Shown: piece by piece, positions 9,104 through 17,439 of the stretch
Layout of the letters: the number at the start of each line of letters is the position of its first letter
Position numbering within the stretch: position 1 is the stretch's first letter
Source of the DNA: Candidatus Soleaferrea massiliensis AP7
GTDB taxonomy: Bacteria > Bacillota > Clostridia > Oscillospirales > Ruminococcaceae
Reading direction: 5' to 3'
Assembly (NCBI RefSeq): GCF_000820765.1
Contig: NZ_CCYH01000038.1
Location: forward strand, 124,001-188,000
DNA: 64,000 nucleotides
Position numbers and translations under genes: made by a program
The notes under the pieces: generated by a model
Database searches by the model: none
What the model saw: the letters and a program-made list of their open reading frames with translations, nothing else
What the model was told of the DNA's origin: nothing

Positions 9104-9510
9104 ATGAAAAAGTTGATTGCACTTTTATGCTTAGGCGCACTTACGTATCATTAAGTTGCATATCTGTTGCCGCTTATACGCAACAAGGCCCCTACGTCAT
9201 ATCAACTGCGGGATATACACTCTCTCCATCGAACCTTTCGACAAACGCTACATTGCCCAGCATGTCGGTGGACGCATTAAAAGTAACACAGATCCATACA
9301 CCCAAACCCTCAGGAAGCACGGGAAAATACTCTGTTCGAGCTGGTAGTAAAACTCGTACTTTCTCAGCTACTGGCAGCGGCATAAGAACCGAAGCTTTGC
9401 TGGAACAATCCTATTACAATGCAAAACCATTGGTCACATGGACTAAAACAGATGGTAATGCAGGTAGTATCGTGTTGTCTTACATTTCTTATTACAAAAT
9501 GTATAAATAA
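9104..9510 (+). pseudogene. Small exported protein, first of two paralogs, frameshifted in its signal peptide
   Basis: A perfect AGGAGG (9089-9094) precedes ATG 9104, which reads MKKLIALLCLGALTYH and stops at 9152-9154. The rest of the gene continues in the +2 frame to 9510 (SCISVAAYTQQGPYVIS onward). The body matches the downstream paralog at 9602: GPYVI, then AGSK, then QSYYNA with W and K nearby, then LSYISYYK at the end. One missing base between about 9135 and 9155 would restore a normal signal peptide. The alternative start at 9127 lacks a ribosome binding site and a complete signal peptide. Either a pseudogene, a phase-variable gene or a sequencing error. The family is unknown to me. 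Confidence 0.7.
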
Positions 9511-9545
9511 TACGGTTCATTGAGCTTATCTGACTGTAAAGATAC

Positions 9546-9580
9546 ACCCGCTGCATTTGCCTGCAGCGGGTTCTATTTAT
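9546..9580 (+). terminator. Hairpin between the two small exported-protein genes
   Basis: ACCCGCTGCA (9546-9555) pairs with TGCAGCGGGT (9562-9571), followed by TCTATTTATT. The T run is weak, so it may be a partial terminator or an RNA-stabilising hairpin setting different levels of the two paralogs. Confidence 0.55.
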
Positions 9581-9601
9581 TAAAGGAAAGGATGTACTGT
9601 C

Positions 9602-10072
9602 ATGAAAAAAGCATTGTCTGTTCTTTGTTTATGCGCAACTTTGTTCACTCTGTTTCAATTGAGCGTTCATTCCATTGCCAAACAGTCGTTCATAGAAAAA
9701 GGGCCTTATGTTATTACTGTCTCCAGCTGGAATCTGACAAAAACACTTGATCACATATCCGTTCCAACTGTCCTTGATCAAACAATAAGCAACGCTCTTG
9801 CTGATACAACAGCTATACTTCCTGAAATATCTGCTGATGGCATAGAAATTAGTCAAGTACATTACTCTGACGTGATTGGATCCAGTTATGAGGTTACGGC
9901 CGGCAGTAAATATAAACTTTTCCTCATAGACAAAAACTACACTCGCACACAAGCATACTTATGGCAATCCTACTATAACGCACAACCTCAGATTCGTTGG
10001 AGTAAAATAAATGATAAAGATTGTACAATAACACTTTCTTATATCAGCTATTATAAACTTTTTTACTCCTAG
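9602..10072 (+). CDS. Small exported protein, second of two paralogs
   Basis: The product is 156 aa with a signal peptide (MKKALSVLCLCATLFTLFQL, cleavage near HSIA). The mature part of about 130 residues begins near GPYVIT, contains VTAGSKYKLF and WQSYYNAQPQIRWSK, and ends in LSYISYYKLFYS. Strand-like alternation of hydrophobic residues suggests an all-beta secreted domain. The start is supported by GGAAAGG. It shares about a dozen conserved positions with the frameshifted gene just upstream and sits behind a BceAB/MacB-like transporter. Bacteriocin, signal protein or transporter substrate are all possible; none is shown by the sequence. Confidence 0.75.
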   Translation: MKKALSVLCLCATLFTLFQLSVHSIAKQSFIEKGPYVITVSSWNLTKTLDHISVPTVLDQTISNALADTTAILPEISADGIEISQVHYSDVIGSSYEVTAGSKYKLFLIDKNYTRTQAYLWQSYYNAQPQIRWSKINDKDCTITLSYISYYKLFYS

Positions 10073-10091
10073 TAAACTCTACTCTAACAAA

Positions 10092-10131
10092 AAACAAACC
10101 CGCCTCGGATTCCAATAATCCGGGGCGGGTT
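10092..10131 (-). terminator. Terminator of the 2-oxoacid oxidoreductase operon
   Basis: The stem AACCCGCCTCGGATT (10097-10111) pairs with 10117-10131 with one wobble. On the minus strand it is followed by TTGTTTTTTGTT, so it ends the operon whose last stop is at 10176; it probably also blocks the convergent gene. Confidence 0.85.
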
Positions 10132-10175
10132 CAGCTGATTGTGGTGCAATCCAAAAATTAGTAGATATCTATGTA

Positions 10176-10709
10176 TTACAGGGACATGCCCAGTCGGATC
10201 GCTTTCATATTCGGCTCCAGAAGGTGCTGCTTACTTGCAGGCACACATTTCCGCAGCGCTTTTTCGATCATCTCTTCGGTGGTGAAGGCGGTCTCCCCAA
10301 GCATCTTGCCGAGCATGATGATGTTGGCAAGGCCTGCAAGACCGTTTGCATTCGCCTGCTTGGTCGCATCGATATAGAAGACGCTGATGTCGTCGCGGTC
10401 GGTCCTCTTGTCGATCAGGGAACTGTCCACAATGGCCGTTCCGCCCGGCACCACGGTGTCGATGAATTTGTCAAACGACTGTACATTCATGACGACGAGG
10501 ATATCCGGCGCGAGCACCAGCGGCGAGCCGATCGGCTCATCCGAGATGCAGACGCTGCAGTTCGCCGTTCCACCGCGCATCTCCGGGCCGTAGGAAGGCA
10601 GCCAGGAAACCTGCTTCTCCTCCATCAGTCCGGCGTATGCGGCCACCTTCGCGGCAAACAGGATGCCCTGTCCGCCGAAACCTGCCAGTAACATATTCTT
10701 TGTAGCCAT
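10176..10709 (-). CDS. vorC: 2-oxoacid:ferredoxin oxidoreductase, gamma subunit
   Basis: The gamma subunit of a ferredoxin-dependent 2-oxoacid oxidoreductase, which with the alpha and beta subunits below decarboxylates a 2-oxoacid to its acyl-CoA while reducing ferredoxin. The 177-aa product starts at ATG 10709 (GGAGG 8 bases upstream; the frame is open further upstream but without a site). It has the family start LLAGFGGQGILFAAK and the conserved SYGPEMRGGTANCSV. The start lies 14 bases after the beta subunit stop. VOR versus KOR specificity cannot be decided from this chain alone. Confidence 0.9.
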   Translation of the reverse strand: MATKNMLLAGFGGQGILFAAKVAAYAGLMEEKQVSWLPSYGPEMRGGTANCSVCISDEPIGSPLVLAPDILVVMNVQSFDKFIDTVVPGGTAIVDSSLIDKRTDRDDISVFYIDATKQANANGLAGLANIIMLGKMLGETAFTTEEMIEKALRKCVPASKQHLLEPNMKAIRLGMSL

Positions 10710-10723
10710 CAAACATTCCCTCC

Positions 10724-11463
<740 letters not shown>

Positions 11464-11464
<1 letters not shown>

Positions 11465-12525
11465 TATTTGACACCTCCTGCAATCTTCTTGATCTGTTCG
11501 AGCACCTCAGCCGGCGTCGGGATGACGCCGCCGGTGCGTCCGAAGAAGTGGACATCCTTCTTGCCGTTGACGGCAAGGCGAACGTCGTCGACCATCTGGC
11601 CCATGCTCATTTCGACGCACAGGAACGCCTTTGCGGTATCGGCCGCGGCGGCGATGGCCTTATCCGGGAACGGCCACAGGGTGATCGGACGGATCACGCC
11701 GGCTTTGATGCCCTGTTCCCGCGCGGATTTGACCGCGCTCTTGACAATTCTGGAGGTCGCGCCGTAGGCCACGACGATGATATCCGCGTCCTCGGTGCCC
11801 AGGCACTCGACGCGCGGTTCATTCTCCTTGACGATCTCATATCTCTTAAAACGGTCCACCACGCGCTTTTCCAGCTCGTTCGGCGTCAGGTAAAGCGTGT
11901 TGGTGACGTTGCGTTCTCTCTTGAATCCATGGCCGTTGGTCGCCCACGGCTTCTCCGCCGGGACATATTCCTTATCCTCGAAGACAACCGGCTCCATCAT
12001 CTGTCCGAGCATGCCGTCGGCCAGAATCATGGCCGGCATGCGGTATTTCTCCGCCATATCGTAGGCATCCGCGACGGTGTCGACCATCTCCTGCACCGTG
12101 GACGGCGCAAAGACCAGAATCTGAAAATCGCCGTGGCCGGTCGCCTTGGTGGCCTGCCAGTAGTCCGCCTGGGACGGCTGGATGCCGCCGAGTCCCGGTC
12201 CGCCGCGCTGTACGTTGATGATCAGGCACGGCAGGTCGGAGCCTGCGATATACGAGATGCCTTCGCCTTTGAGCGAGATGCCCGGGGAGGAGGACGAGGT
12301 CATTGCCCTGACGCCCGCCGATGCGGAGCCTAAAATCATGTTGATCGCGGCAACCTCCGACTCGGCCTGCATATATGTACCGCCGATTTTTGGCATTCTC
12401 TTTGCCATATAGGCGGCGACCTCGGTCTGCGGGGTGATGGGATATCCGAAGAAGTGACGGCAGCCGGAACGGATAGCGGCTTCAGCCAATGCTTCGTTGC
12501 CTTTCATTAAAACTCTTTCTGACAT
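11464..12525 (-). CDS. vorB: 2-oxoacid:ferredoxin oxidoreductase, alpha subunit (VorB-like)
   Basis: The 353-aa alpha subunit starts at ATG 12525 (MSERVLMKGNEALAEAAI). The frame extends upstream to 12759, but that part overlaps the ferredoxin gene and makes no family sense. The stretches CRHFFGYPITPQTEVAAYMA, MTSSSSPGISLKGEGISYI and GGPGLGGIQPSQADYWQATK are those of the VorB group (3-methyl-2-oxobutanoate:ferredoxin oxidoreductase), which handles branched-chain 2-oxoacids. Substrate choice still needs testing since KorA proteins are close. The ferredoxin stop is 7 bases upstream. Confidence 0.9.
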
Positions 12526-12532
12526 GTTCACA

Positions 12533-12745
12533 CTACCTTTCCACACGTATTGCGACATCCGGACACATGGTTGCACAGAACGCGCAGCCGATGCAGCTGT
12601 CGATATCGATGACTTCACACGGATTATAGCCCTTTGCGTTGATCTTTTCTTTGGACAAAGCAAGAATCTTCTTGGGACATGCCGTTGTGCACAGCCCGCA
12701 GCCCTTACATTTGTTCTGGTCGATGACAACCTTAGCCTTAGCCAT
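12533..12745 (-). CDS. 2x[4Fe-4S] ferredoxin (delta) subunit of the oxidoreductase
   Basis: The 70-aa protein carries two CxxCxxCxxxCP clusters: CKGCGLCTTACP (about residues 14-25) and CIGCAFCATMCP (about 51-62). It accepts electrons from the thiamine subunit and passes them to soluble ferredoxin. A GGAGG site precedes the ATG. It is the first oxidoreductase gene, 54 bases after the ATPase gene, so the five genes 13489 to 10176 likely form one operon. Confidence 0.93.
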   Translation of the reverse strand: MAKAKVVIDQNKCKGCGLCTTACPKKILALSKEKINAKGYNPCEVIDIDSCIGCAFCATMCPDVAIRVER

Positions 12746-12799
12746 TCAAACACCTCCAATGATGAATTTACTTTATATAAAAATTACTAGAAAACCCTA

Positions 12800-13489
12800 T
12801 CATGAATCCTGAGAATCCTGCTTCTTCTCCCAGACCGGCTTGACAAAAATATCCACGCCGTAGGTCCTTTCGAGCGGGCACTGCGCGAGCAGGTCCTTCC
12901 GGATGACATGTGCCGCGATCGGAAGCCCGGTTTCTTGGGACACCTCTTCGGCATACGCCGCACAGGACAGGATATCCTCCACACTCGTTTCATACGAGAG
13001 GTTCGAATTGTTGAGGATGCCGGTCGCCTTGACCTTGCCCATCAACTCGATTTCGCTGAGGATCTCGGCTGCCTCCTCGGCGTCCCTGGTCAGGTACCGG
13101 TACCGGTTGATTACATAGAACATGTTGTAATCCCGCGCCATGATGTCCTCGCTGTACCGGCCAAGCGCCGCCGCGCCTGCGTCGTCGCCGCCGACGTCCA
13201 CGATGACATACTTCTCCCGCTGCACGATCGCCTGTCCGATCGCGGCCGTCAGCGCCGGGATGTCCAGGTTGGTGTTCGCGTAGACCGGCGCGGAGACCTC
13301 AATCCCCTTCGCCTCAAGCTCTTCTGTAAAATCGGCCGAACGGAAATACGGGTTGACAATGTCCAGATCCACCAGGATGACCTCTTTGCCCATCTTTTTC
13401 AGGTCCAAAGCCAGATTGACGGCGATGTTGGTCTTGCCGCTGCCGTAGTGTCCCGTGATGATGGTCAGTTTGTTGAGCAGATTGATCAT
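12800..13489 (-). CDS. P-loop ATPase (ParA/MinD/CooC superfamily) of unknown role
   Basis: The 229-aa protein has an N-terminal P-loop GHYGSGKTN, a switch region DLDIVNPYFRSADF and an IVDVGGDDAG strand, characteristic of SIMIBI ATPases. The ATG at 13489 is chosen because AGAGGA precedes it by 7 bases; the frame stays open upstream to 13642 but runs over the promoter and leader hairpin. Its place at the head of the ferredoxin oxidoreductase operon suggests a maturation or metal-cluster insertion role by analogy with CooC, but the sequence does not prove this. Confidence 0.8.
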   Translation of the reverse strand: MINLLNKLTIITGHYGSGKTNIAVNLALDLKKMGKEVILVDLDIVNPYFRSADFTEELEAKGIEVSAPVYANTNLDIPALTAAIGQAIVQREKYVIVDVGGDDAGAAALGRYSEDIMARDYNMFYVINRYRYLTRDAEEAAEILSEIELMGKVKATGILNNSNLSYETSVEDILSCAAYAEEVSQETGLPIAAHVIRKDLLAQCPLERTYGVDIFVKPVWEKKQDSQDS

Positions 13490-13546
13490 ATTGCTATCCT
13501 CTTGATTCTCAAAATTCATCAGGTCATAAATATACGATAACAGAAC

Positions 13547-13607
13547 GTCGAAAAGCAGATCCCGGAAAGGAGACGAACCTTTCCAGGATCCGCATCTGGT
13601 TTTCGAC
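13547..13607 (-). promoter_or_regulatory. Long imperfect palindrome in the leader of the ATPase-vor operon
   Basis: Nested arms pair across this stretch: GTCGAAAA (13547-13554) with TTTTCGAC (13600-13607), CAGAT (13556-13560) with ATCTG (13594-13598), and GGAAAGG (13564-13570) with CCTTTCC (13578-13584). The RNA would start with this hairpin about 12 bases after the predicted transcription start. No T run follows, so it is more likely a stability or regulatory structure than a terminator. Confidence 0.55.
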
Positions 13608-13625
13608 ATCCATTTTACCACATTT

Positions 13626-13654
13626 AGTATACCACAAACCAAATTTCAATACAA
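13626..13654 (-). promoter_or_regulatory. Promoter of the ATPase-ferredoxin-vor operon
   Basis: TTGTAT (13649-13654) and TATACT (13626-13631) on the minus strand have a 17-base spacer. The resulting leader of about 130 bases contains the palindrome at 13547-13607. Confidence 0.75.
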
Positions 13655-13711
13655 TGTTCGACGCAAGCTTTATCGGAATGCGACAAATTTCATCCGCCTG
13701 CGGATGGATTT

Positions 13712-15976
13712 TTATTCATTGTTTAAAGTTTTTAACAATTGCTGTAAGTCGTCGTGGGTGAAATATCCTTTGGTATAGGACGGGAACGACTTGAGCGGCA
13801 GCCCCTCGATGATGGCCGCGGCGAATTCCCGGCCGCGCTCGTCCAGCTCCTCCATTTTGAGTCCGCTGTGCTTGGTCAGCATCCTGACAAGGGCCGTCGA
13901 CAGCTCCTCGAACCGCTTGTCGGCGATCAGGTCGCGCAGCGGCGTGGAGCCGGTGTAGACAGGATATACTTCCCGGGTGGAATGCACCCGCACCTCGCCG
14001 GTCAGCCGGATATCCTGCGAAGAGGAACCGACCAAAACGGTGAACGCGCCGCTCTCGACATACCAGTCGTCGAGCTGCTCGTTGAAATAGGCAAAATCCT
14101 GTTTTTTCAGCGTAAACGACACGGTCTTTTCCTCGCCCTTTTCCAGCGAAACCTTCGTAAACGCGCGCAGCTCCTTGCTGGGGCGCATGACCGAGGACTC
14201 GTTGTCGTGCACATAGAGCTGTACGACCTCCTTGCCCTCGACCGGTCCGGTATTCTTAATGTTACAGCTGACCTCCAGAACGCCGTTGTCGTCCATCTCC
14301 TCTTTGGAAAGCTGAAGGTCGCTGTACTGGAATTTCGTGTAGCTCAGGCCGTGTCCGAAACAGAACCGCACCGGGATGTGCTTGGTGTCGTAGTAGCGGT
14401 ATCCGACAAAGACATCCTCGTTATAGCGAACCGTCTCCCCTTCGCCCGGGAAGTTCAGATAGGACGGGTTGTGCTCCAATGCAATCGGATAGCTCTCTGC
14501 CAGCTTGCCGGACGGGTTCACAGCGCCGTACAGCACATCCGCCGCCGCGCCGCCCGCCGCCTGTCCGGACAGGTACATCGTCAGGATGCCGCCGGCCTTC
14601 TTCGCGAACGGCATGGCGACCGGCGAACCGTTGGCCAGCACCACAACGACCTTTTCATGCGCTCCCGTCAGCTTGTCAATGAGTTCGATCTGATTCTTCG
14701 GCAGATTGATATGGGTGCGGTCGTAGCCCTCGGATTCATACCGCTCCGGAAGCCCCGCAAAGATCACGACGACGTCGCTTTCCTTGGCGATGGACAGCGC
14801 TTCGGAGACAAGCGCTTCGTCCGATTCATCCCGCTCGATATCATAGCCGCGCGCATAGGAAACACGGCTGCCGCCGTATACACGCAGCTCGTCGAGCGCG
14901 ACATCCACGCAGGTCGGATTGACCTTGCTGGAGCCGCCGCCCTGGAACCGCATCTCCTTGGCCATCTGACCGATGACCGCGACCTTCTGCGAAACGCGCA
15001 GCGGCAGAATATTCCGCTCATTTTTGAGCAGAACGATGCATTCTCCCGCCGCCTTTCTGGCAAGGCGATGGTCCGCTTTCCTGTCGTACGGCGGCACCGG
15101 ATCGTTGGCATGGTCGGCCTTGAGGATAACCCGCAGCAGCCGTTCGACCGCCCGGTCGAGTATGGCTTCGTCGAGTGTGCCGTTTTGGACAGCTTCGACC
15201 ACCAGCCGGTCGTTGAGCCCCCCGCTGCCCGGCATTTCGAGCTCACAGCCGGCCTGAACGCCCCTGACGCGGTCGTTGACGGCGCCCCAGTCGGTCACCA
15301 CAAAGCCCTCAAACTCAAATTTACCGCGCAGGATGTCGGTCAGCAGGCTGCTGTTTTCGGAGCAGTACTCGCCCAGCAGCTTGTTATAGGCGCACATCAC
15401 CGTCCAGGGCTGCGCCGATTTCACGGCGATTTCGAAGGCGTGCAGGTAGATCTCCATCAATGCGCGGCGGCTTACCTGCACATCCACCGAGATGCGCTTA
15501 AACTCCTGATTATTCGCGGCAAAGTGCTTGAGGCTCGTGCCGACGCCGTTTTCCTGTACGCCGAGGATATAGGCTGCCGCCAGCTTTCCCGCCAGCAGCG
15601 GGTCTTCGGAAAAATACTCAAAATTGCGGCCGCAGAGCGGGGAACGCTTGATGTTCACACCGGGGCCGAGCAGGATGCCGATCCCCTCGCTGCGCGCCTC
15701 CTGTCCAAGCGCATGTCCAATCCTGCGCAGGAGATTTTCGTCCCAGGAACAGGCCAGCGCGCACGCGGCCGGGAAACAGGTTGCCGGGACGCTCACATTC
15801 AGCCCGATGTTGTCGGTGTCTCCCTGCTGTTTGCGCAGTCCGTGCGGCCCGTCCGAAAGCATCACCGACGGGATGCCCAGCCGTTCTATCGGCTTGGTCC
15901 GCCAAAAATCGAGACCGGAAAGCAGAGATGCCTTATCTTCCAGGGTCAGTTCCCTGACCAGATTTTGAACGTTCAT
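13712..15976 (-). CDS. Glycoside hydrolase family 3 (beta-glucosidase-like), cytoplasmic
   Basis: The 754-aa protein has no signal peptide, so it probably works on imported oligosaccharides. Domain order: GH3 N-terminal barrel (about 1-300), GH3 C-terminal domain (about 320-560), fibronectin-III-like domain (about 590-665), and a C-terminal extension. The nucleophile aspartate lies in FEGFVVTDWGAV; the substrate motif LSDGPHGLRKQ and KHFAANNQE are typical. It may cleave beta-glucosides or beta-xylosides; specificity is not readable. ATG 15976 is preceded by GGGAG. It is transcribed alone. Confidence 0.93.
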   Translation of the reverse strand: MNVQNLVRELTLEDKASLLSGLDFWRTKPIERLGIPSVMLSDGPHGLRKQQGDTDNIGLNVSVPATCFPAACALACSWDENLLRRIGHALGQEARSEGIGILLGPGVNIKRSPLCGRNFEYFSEDPLLAGKLAAAYILGVQENGVGTSLKHFAANNQEFKRISVDVQVSRRALMEIYLHAFEIAVKSAQPWTVMCAYNKLLGEYCSENSSLLTDILRGKFEFEGFVVTDWGAVNDRVRGVQAGCELEMPGSGGLNDRLVVEAVQNGTLDEAILDRAVERLLRVILKADHANDPVPPYDRKADHRLARKAAGECIVLLKNERNILPLRVSQKVAVIGQMAKEMRFQGGGSSKVNPTCVDVALDELRVYGGSRVSYARGYDIERDESDEALVSEALSIAKESDVVVIFAGLPERYESEGYDRTHINLPKNQIELIDKLTGAHEKVVVVLANGSPVAMPFAKKAGGILTMYLSGQAAGGAAADVLYGAVNPSGKLAESYPIALEHNPSYLNFPGEGETVRYNEDVFVGYRYYDTKHIPVRFCFGHGLSYTKFQYSDLQLSKEEMDDNGVLEVSCNIKNTGPVEGKEVVQLYVHDNESSVMRPSKELRAFTKVSLEKGEEKTVSFTLKKQDFAYFNEQLDDWYVESGAFTVLVGSSSQDIRLTGEVRVHSTREVYPVYTGSTPLRDLIADKRFEELSTALVRMLTKHSGLKMEELDERGREFAAAIIEGLPLKSFPSYTKGYFTHDDLQQLLKTLNNE

Positions 15977-16017
15977 ACCTTCACTCCCTTGATGCAGTAT
16001 ATGTGTTACGTGCCTTT

Positions 16018-16046
16018 ATTATAGCATTCACGCTGGAGGTTTAAAA
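16018..16046 (-). promoter_or_regulatory. Promoter of the GH3 gene
   Basis: TATAAT (16018-16023) on the minus strand, with a weak -35 TTTTAA 17 bases upstream (16041-16046). The start codon is 41 bases downstream. Confidence 0.6.
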
Positions 16047-16380
16047 GATCCATCAAAAAATTTGCCAGATTATTTTTCTTTCCGTCATCTGCTCTACCAA
16101 TGCAGAAAAATCAGAGTACAGCCGGCAAACGGCCGTCGAACGGCCAGTCTGTGAAACCGCTCTCACATATCTTTATAAATTCGAAGTCCAGAAGCAGTGT
16201 ATCAAAAGCCGCGCTGTACAGAAAGTTTTATCTGCCGGTGTTTCATTCTGCGTGGCCCTGCTTGTACAAACAGGAATCCCGCCTATTTTCGACATCCTTT
16301 TATGCACTATAAGTTCAAATAACATTCTGTGCAACAAAGAAATCCCTGTGAATATGTGAACAGGAAGAGATAGAAAAATA
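16047..16380. other. Intergenic stretch without recognised gene
   Basis: Between the GH3 promoter and the spo0A terminator I see no coding region with a ribosome binding site; an open frame at 16100-16312 has no Shine-Dalgarno and no family-like composition. Confidence 0.5.
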
Positions 16381-16413
16381 AGCCATCTGATTCGAAAAAA
16401 AAATCAGACGGCT
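16378..16413 (-). terminator. Terminator of spo0A
   Basis: AGCCATCTGATT (16381-16392) pairs with 16402-16413 with one wobble. On the minus strand the stem is followed by TATTTTTCT. It lies 17 bases past the spo0A stop. Confidence 0.85.
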
Positions 16414-16429
16414 CAAAATATTCTTCTCA

Positions 16430-17245
16430 TTACAGCGCCTGGATGACGTCCTCGTCATACTGGCTCTTCAGCCTGAGGCGCAGCTTGTCGGCAATCATCG
16501 CGATGAATTCGGAGTTGGTCGGCTTGCCTCTGCCGTTGTGAATCGTATATCCGAAGTACGAGGTCAGCACATCGACATCCCCGCGATCCCAAGCAACCTC
16601 AATGGCGTGCCTGATCGCGCGTTCCACCCTCGACGAGGTGGTTTCGAACATCTTGGCAACGGTTGGATAAAGCTGTTTTGTGATCGAGTTGATGATGTCG
16701 GTGTTCTTGATGGCCAGGATAATCGATTCCCTCAGATAGTGGTAGCCCTTGATGTGCGCCGGAACGCCGATCTGATGCAGGATTTCGGTGACCATCAGTT
16801 CCAGGTCCGGCTTGTACGAATTTGTGACGACACCGCCCGGAATGTTCTTGATCGGTTTCTTGCTGCCCTGATGTCCGACAATCTGCAGAATGCGCTCGGC
16901 GAGCATGTCCACATCGAACGGCTTCAGGAAATAGTAGACCGCTCCGCTGGACAGGACCTCCATCTCAAGCAGCGCGTTGTCGAAGCCGGACATGACCATG
17001 AAGAGCGGCTGATACTTTCCGGGCGTGCTCTTCGTCTTCGCGATGACGCCGATCGCGTCGAGCTGAGGCATGAACGCATCGAGCAGCGCGACGTCCGGTT
17101 TAAAGCTCTCGATCAGCTCCAGCACCTTGAAGCCGTCCTTCGGCGCCACCAAAGTCTCAAATCCGTAAGTTTTTAACATATTCGCACACAAACCGCTGAA
17201 ATCCATGTTATCATCTGCAATTAATACCTTTATTTTTCTGTCCAC
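16430..17245 (-). CDS. spo0A: Sporulation master regulator Spo0A
   Basis: The 271-aa response regulator controls entry into sporulation. The receiver domain (1-125) has the acidic pair D11-D12, phospho-acceptor D56 in [10 protein letters not shown] and the conserved Lys in FLKPFD. The DNA-binding domain (about 150-265) has the recognition helix region [19 protein letters not shown], the family signature. Initiation is at GTG 17245 with AGGAGG 8 bases upstream. It follows spoIVB, the order usual in Bacilli and Clostridia, but also has its own promoter with a 0A box, so it is likely autoregulated. Confidence 0.97.
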   Translation of the reverse strand: MDRKIKVLIADDNMDFSGLCANMLKTYGFETLVAPKDGFKVLELIESFKPDVALLDAFMPQLDAIGVIAKTKSTPGKYQPLFMVMSGFDNALLEMEVLSSGAVYYFLKPFDVDMLAERILQIVGHQGSKKPIKNIPGGVVTNSYKPDLELMVTEILHQIGVPAHIKGYHYLRESIILAIKNTDIINSITKQLYPTVAKMFETTSSRVERAIRHAIEVAWDRGDVDVLTSYFGYTIHNGRGKPTNSEFIAMIADKLRLRLKSQYDEDVIQAL

Positions 17246-17393
17246 ATTCGTTTCCTCCTCATGAATATTATAATGTTTGTTCGTCTGACATTATAATACC
17301 ATAAATTTCCAAATAACGCAATACCTTTTTGGAAAAAAATGTCTTTCTTTTTTTGATCACCTTTTTCCGGACATGGATCTATGCTACACTATC

Positions 17394-17422
17394 ATTATAA
17401 TCACGTTTCGACAAAAAAGCAA
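17394..17422 (-). promoter_or_regulatory. spo0A promoter with an embedded 0A box
   Basis: On the minus strand TTGCTT (17417-17422) and TATAAT (17394-17399) are 17 bases apart. The spacer contains TTTGTCGAAA (17406-17415), a full match to the Spo0A binding box core TGTCGAA. Binding there would cover the promoter between -35 and -10, which predicts negative autoregulation of this promoter. Confidence 0.8.
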
Positions 17423-17439
17423 GCGAAGATACATTGTTT

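Noticed and set aside
13597..13610. 0A-box-like TGTCGAA before the ATPase-vor operon
   Set aside because: The core matches, but it is part of the arm of the leader palindrome, and a 7-base core is frequent by chance; a similar one occurs at 16286-16296 with no gene start nearby.
13691..13706. Small hairpin after the GH3 gene as terminator
   Set aside because: The 7-bp stem has no T run on the minus strand; evidence too weak to list as a terminator.
13754..16024. 756-codon open frame antisense to the GH3 gene
   Set aside because: A shadow of the G+C-rich codon pattern of the GH3 gene; its product is rich in Arg, His and Gly with no motif, and it has no ribosome binding site.
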